64,000 nucleotides of DNA, from contig JBKHXX010000093.1 of NCBI GenBank assembly GCA_046565765.1, positions 62,001 to 126,000 of the forward strand, written 5' to 3'. Under the pieces are notes generated by a model. It saw only the letters and a list, made by a program, of their open reading frames with translations. It searched no databases and was not told where the DNA came from. Position 1 is the first letter of the stretch. Each line of letters starts with the position of its first letter. This document shows, piece by piece, positions 61,304 through 64,000 of this stretch. The position numbers and the translations under genes were made by a program. The DNA is from JBFMCT01 sp046565765. Its GTDB lineage: Bacteria > Actinomycetota > Acidimicrobiia > Acidimicrobiales > AC-14.

Positions 61304-62732
61304 AACGCCGCCTGTCGTGATCAGCGCCGCCAGCCAGGTCCTGGCCCACGTGCCGGGACTGGCCCGTCACGGCTCCAAACCCCAGCGCGAGCTGGCCAAG
61401 AAGGGCGACGTGGAGGCCAAGTTCCTGGCGTCGCTCCGCTCCTACGAGGACGCCGTCGCCTACCCCGCCCACCAGGCCTACATCGGGACCTTCCACCCCC
61501 GGAAGCTGCCCGAGCGGCCGTGGTTCGGCCAGACCGGCGAAGCCGACCGCCGGGGGCCCGACGGCGAGATCTGGCCGGAAGAGGAGGCCATGGGCCTGCT
61601 CGCCGCGGTCGACGAGTTCGACCTGGTCACGCTGTCGCCCGAGGCCGCCGAGCGGGCTGCGGCGGCCGTCTCCGGCCATCCGCTCGCCAAGGGCCTCCAG
61701 GTCGACCGCATCGCCAAGGCGGCGGGCGACGTGGAGGCGGTGGCGGCCGAGCCCGGCGCCCTGCCCCTCCACCTCCGCACCGGCGAGCTGGCCGGCGCCA
61801 TCCGCTGCGGCCAGCTCGACGACGCCTCGCTGGCCGCCGACGTGCTGCTCGAGAACCTGTCCTCCAAGCTGACCGCCAGCCTGGCCCTGCTCCACCTCCT
61901 CGACCGCCACACCGTCGACCCGGCCTCGATCGACTACGTGCTGGGCTGCGGGGAGGAGGCGGTGGGCGACCGCTACCAGCGCGGCGGGGGCAACATGGCC
62001 AAGGCGGTGGCGGGGTTCTGCGGGTTGAGCGAGGCCTCCGGCGCCGACGTCAAGGACTTCTGCGCCGCCCCCATCCCCGCCCTGGTCATGGCTTCGAGCC
62101 TGGTGGGGGCGGGCGTGTTCGACCGGGTCGCGGTGGTGGCCGGGGGCTCGCTGGCCAAGCTGGGCATGAAGTTCCAGGGCCACCTCAGCCACGACATGCC
62201 GGTGATGGAGGACGTGCTGGGCGGCGCCGCCGCCATCGTCCAGCGCGACGACGGCCGGTCGCCGGTCATCCGCCTCGACGCGGTCGGCCGTCACAAGGTG
62301 TCCCACGGCGGGGCGGCCCCGCAGATCATGGAGGCCCTGGCCCTGGAGCCCCTCGGCCGCCTCGGCCTGGCCACCACCGACGTGGACGACTTCGCCACCG
62401 AGCTGCACAACCCGGAGATCACCGAGCCGCAGGGGTCGGGCAACGTCCCCGAGCGCAACTACAAGACGATCGCCGCCCTGGCCGCCCGCCGGGGCGACAT
62501 CGACCGGGCCGGCATCGCCGACTGGGTGTCCGCCCGGGGCATGCCCGGGTTCTCCCCCACGCAGGGCCATCTGGCCTCCGCCGTCTGCTACCTCCCCCAC
62601 GCCATCGAGCGATTGACCAGCGGCGATGCGGGAAGAGTGATGTTGCTGGCCAAGGGCAGCCTGTTCCTGGGCCGCCTTTGCCAGCTCTCCGACGGCATGA
62701 GCATCCTGTTGGAACGCAACCCCGCGACGTGA
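61296..62732 (+). CDS. grdC: GrdC-like component C beta subunit (thiolase/KAS III fold)
   Basis: 478 residues from GTG 61296, which fits the family start; ATG 61278 is an alternative. It matches GrdC throughout: SQVLAHVPGLARHG; SYEDAVAYPAHQAYIGTFHP; LSSKLTASLALLHLLDRHTV; YVLGCGEEAVGDRYQRGGGN; VVAGGSLAKLGMKFQGHLSH; LGGAAAIVQRDDGRSPVIRL; GSGNVPERNYKTIAAL; GKGSLFLGRL with K for G at the first position seen here as AKGSLFLGRL. In known glycine reductases GrdC works with GrdD to turn a carboxymethyl-selenoether/thioester from GrdA into acetyl phosphate. GrdD is not seen here, so the product step may differ. Confidence 0.93.
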   Translation: MPETPPVVISAASQVLAHVPGLARHGSKPQRELAKKGDVEAKFLASLRSYEDAVAYPAHQAYIGTFHPRKLPERPWFGQTGEADRRGPDGEIWPEEEAMGLLAAVDEFDLVTLSPEAAERAAAAVSGHPLAKGLQVDRIAKAAGDVEAVAAEPGALPLHLRTGELAGAIRCGQLDDASLAADVLLENLSSKLTASLALLHLLDRHTVDPASIDYVLGCGEEAVGDRYQRGGGNMAKAVAGFCGLSEASGADVKDFCAAPIPALVMASSLVGAGVFDRVAVVAGGSLAKLGMKFQGHLSHDMPVMEDVLGGAAAIVQRDDGRSPVIRLDAVGRHKVSHGGAAPQIMEALALEPLGRLGLATTDVDDFATELHNPEITEPQGSGNVPERNYKTIAALAARRGDIDRAGIADWVSARGMPGFSPTQGHLASAVCYLPHAIERLTSGDAGRVMLLAKGSLFLGRLCQLSDGMSILLERNPAT

Positions 62733-62739
62733 GGCCCAC

Positions 62740-63075
62740 ATGCAAGACGTGACGACCGACAACTTCGACGAGACGGTGGCCGAGGGCGTGACCCTCATCG
62801 ACGTCTGGGGGCCCTCCTGCGCCCCATGCCTGGCCATGATGCCCGACGTCGAGCGCTTCGCCGAGGAGCGGGCCGCCGACTTCAAGGTGGTCAAGCTCGA
62901 GGCGCCCAAGGCCCGGCGGCTGTGCATGCGCCTCAAGGTCATGGGCCTGCCCGCCTTCCTGATGTTCCGCGACGGCGAGGAGATCGGGCGCATCGGAGGC
63001 AACGACGTGAACATGCAGGTCCTTCGATCGTGGGTGGACGAGACGCTCTCCGCCCCTGCCGGCCAGAGGGGGTGA
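62740..63075 (+). CDS. thioredoxin of the Grd operon
   Basis: 111 residues. Active site WGPSCAPCLAMMP (C-A-P-C, different from the CGPC of general thioredoxins) and cis-proline in MGLPAFLMFRDGEEIGR. Thioredoxin is the electron donor of the Grd complexes, reducing the oxidised GrdA Cys-Sec pair. No thioredoxin reductase gene is near; reductant must come from elsewhere. The start is 7 bp after grdC and the stop 5 bp before grdA. Confidence 0.93.
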   Translation: MQDVTTDNFDETVAEGVTLIDVWGPSCAPCLAMMPDVERFAEERAADFKVVKLEAPKARRLCMRLKVMGLPAFLMFRDGEEIGRIGGNDVNMQVLRSWVDETLSAPAGQRG

Positions 63076-63080
63076 GCAGC

Positions 63081-63539
63081 ATGTTCGAGGGCAGGAAGGT
63101 CATCGCCCTGGGCGAGCGCGACGGCGTCTCCGGTCCGGCCATCGCCGCCTGCGTGAAGGCGGCCGGTGGCGACGTGGTCTTCGTCGCCACGGAGTGCTTC
63201 GTCTGAACGGCCTCCGGGGCCATGGACCTGCAGAGCCAGGAGGCCATCTCCCGGCTGGCCAAGACCCACGGCACCGCTGACCTGCTCGTGCTCCTCGGCG
63301 CTCCCGACCCGGAGGCAGCCGAGATCGCAGCGGAGACGGTGGTGCTCGGAGACCCGGCTTACGCAGGTGCCCTGGCCGAGGCCCAGTTGGGCCTCGACGT
63401 GTACCACGTGCTCGACGACGACGTCCGCAAGGCCGTCCCCGACGACGTCTGGGAGGACCAGATCGGCGTGATGGCCGACATCCTCGACGCCGACGCCCTC
63501 ACCGAGGCGGTGGCCGGCATGCGAGCCCAGAAGCCCTGA
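63081..63539 (+). CDS. grdA: GrdA selenoprotein (152 residues, Sec42)
   Basis: ATG 63081, in-frame TGA at 63204-63206 (codon 42), stop TGA 63539. The context is VVFVATECFV-U-TASGAMDL, matching the CFV-U-TA(A/S)GAMDL of known GrdA proteins, giving the C-x2-U redox pair C39/U42. The rest continues LLVLLGAPDPEAAEIAAETV, LGDPAYAGALAEAQLGLDVY and EDQIGVMADILDADAL, all family features. GrdA carries the carboxymethyl group on selenium between proteins B and C. A reader ignoring selenocysteine would see two unrelated pieces. A hairpin at 63218-63245 could be its SECIS. Last gene of the operon. Confidence 0.94.
63218..63245 (+). promoter_or_regulatory. SECIS-like hairpin after the TGA of grdA
   Basis: GGCC (63218-63221) pairs with GGCC (63242-63245); inside, CCTG (63227-63230) pairs with CAGG (63237-63240) around the loop CAGAGC, with a 5-nt bulge on one side. 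The loop begins 24 nt after TGA 63204-63206, within the accepted range. An alternative shorter hairpin (GGCC-TCCGG-GGCC, 63209-63221) also exists. Weaker than the SECIS of the fusion gene. Confidence 0.6.
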
Positions 63540-63548
63540 CTGACCCAC

Positions 63549-63607
63549 CGTTTTGGGGCGTCTGAACCACGCCAGAGGTGGCTGAGGCGCCTCAAAACGA
63601 GGGGGGG
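63549..63607. repeat. copy B of the structured intergenic element (double hairpin plus G7)
   Basis: CGTTTTGGGGCG (63549-63560) pairs with CGCCTCAAAACG (63588-63599) over 12 bp with one G-U pair; inside, CCAC (63567-63570) pairs with GTGG (63578-63581). Seven Gs (63601-63607) then abut the minus-strand stop codon. It matches the element at 20659-20715 in shape, arm sequence, G-run and position between two convergent stops. It probably ends the Grd operon. Confidence 0.7.
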
Positions 63608-64000
63608 TCAGCCCGGTAAGGGGGGGACGGTGGGAACTACGGGGTTGACCACCACCGGCTTGACCGGCGTCACCGGCGCGGGTGCGACCGGCCCGGGCAG
63701 GGGCTGTGGCAGCGGTGGGAGCGACACCGGCGACGGCAGCGTCGGCGCCGACGAGACGCCCGGGCCCGGCACGGGCCCGGGCCGGGCCACGGGCTGGGGT
63801 GTCGGGACGGGCGGCGGAGCCGGCGCCACGGCGGCGGACGGCTCGGCCGCGGGCGGACCAGCGGCGACCTCCGGCGCGGGCGGAGGGGCGGCGACGACCG
63901 GCGGGGGGGACGGCTCGGGCGGGGAGTCGGCGACCAGGGCCGGCGGGGGAGGCTCGGGCGGCGCCGCCACCGACGTCACGGTCGAAGGCCGGGGCAGGGT
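63608..64000 (-). CDS. proline-rich C-terminus of a gene running off the right edge
   Basis: On the minus strand a frame is open from the right edge to a TGA at 63610-63608 (131 codons). It is almost entirely proline, alanine and valine (PPEPPPPALVADSPPEPSPP; ARPGPVPGPGVSSAP; VNPVVPTVPPLPG). Such tails occur in cell-surface or wall-spanning proteins. No domain is visible in the part present. It is convergent with grdA, separated by the structured element. Confidence 0.6.
   Translation of the reverse strand, partial: TLPRPSTVTSVAAPPEPPPPALVADSPPEPSPPPVVAAPPPAPEVAAGPPAAEPSAAVAPAPPPVPTPQPVARPGPVPGPGVSSAPTLPSPVSLPPLPQPLPGPVAPAPVTPVKPVVVNPVVPTVPPLPG

Noticed and set aside
63222..63539. A separate 105-residue gene starting at ATG 63222
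   Set aside because: It is in frame with and directly continues GrdA across TGA codon 42; that ATG is the conserved Met of the GAMDL motif.

Overview
The window is uniformly very GC-rich and carries the marks of a high-GC Actinomycetota: two tandem WhiB proteins, several F420-type (LLM and Ddn-like) oxidoreductases, AfsR/SARP regulators, ECF sigma factors and many GTG/TTG starts. The exact lineage cannot be fixed from the sequence; Acidimicrobiia or a neighbouring class is my guess. Genes are densely packed and no stretch over about 300 bases lacks a gene. I saw no rRNA, tRNA, CRISPR array or insertion sequence.

Layout. 1-17.4 kb is rich in regulators and small enzymes: an AfsR-type regulator cut by the left edge, a secreted lysyl-oxidase-like protein, an ECF sigma/anti-sigma pair, a flavodoxin-like reductase, a SpoIIE phosphatase, a decayed anti-sigma fragment, and two divergent giant AfsR-type regulators (one apparently frameshifted). 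17.4-27.1 kb is metabolic and housekeeping: purine-type permease, transaldolase, nicotinamidase, two WhiB proteins, a cation/proton antiporter with stress domains, RecQ and a PHP hydrolase. 27.1-30 kb holds a ChaB-like protein and a three-gene envelope/stress cassette. 38.1-30 kb (minus strand) is one compact eight-gene operon for making and transferring a heptose-type sugar (carbamoyltransferase, GmhB-like, GT9, GT4, GmhA, HldE, SDR, GT9). 38.2-42.7 kb has an F420 oxidoreductase, a sigma/membrane-protein pair and a flavin disulfide reductase. 42.7-52.7 kb is a signalling/ABC-transport block: response regulator, permease, histidine kinase, ATPase, receiver-cyclase fusion and a second permease. 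52.7-57.6 kb holds small and low-complexity proteins, a lectin-like protein and a copper-amine-oxidase-like protein with a methyltransferase.

The standout is 57,653-63,539: a six-gene operon built on the glycine/sarcosine/betaine reductase (Grd) selenoprotein family, normally known from strict anaerobic fermenters. A GrdE-like and a GrdB-like protein are fused into one 849-residue polypeptide with an in-frame TGA (Sec762). GrdA has an in-frame TGA at codon 42 inside the classic CFV-U motif. Both TGA codons are followed by SECIS-like hairpins. The operon also holds GrdC, a thioredoxin, a GNAT acetyltransferase and a Ddn-like F420 protein. GrdD is not seen, and the cysteine that becomes the pyruvoyl group in GrdE is absent. 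Ordinary annotation would break both selenoproteins at TGA. I read this as a divergent selenium-dependent reductase of unknown substrate.

Other points worth attention: two copies, 43 kb apart, of a roughly 60-nt structured element with a G7 run; long perfect hairpins between convergent genes; a TCG repeat that encodes polyserine on one strand and polyaspartate on the other; and repeated leaderless-looking starts with a TAnnnT box 6-7 nt upstream.
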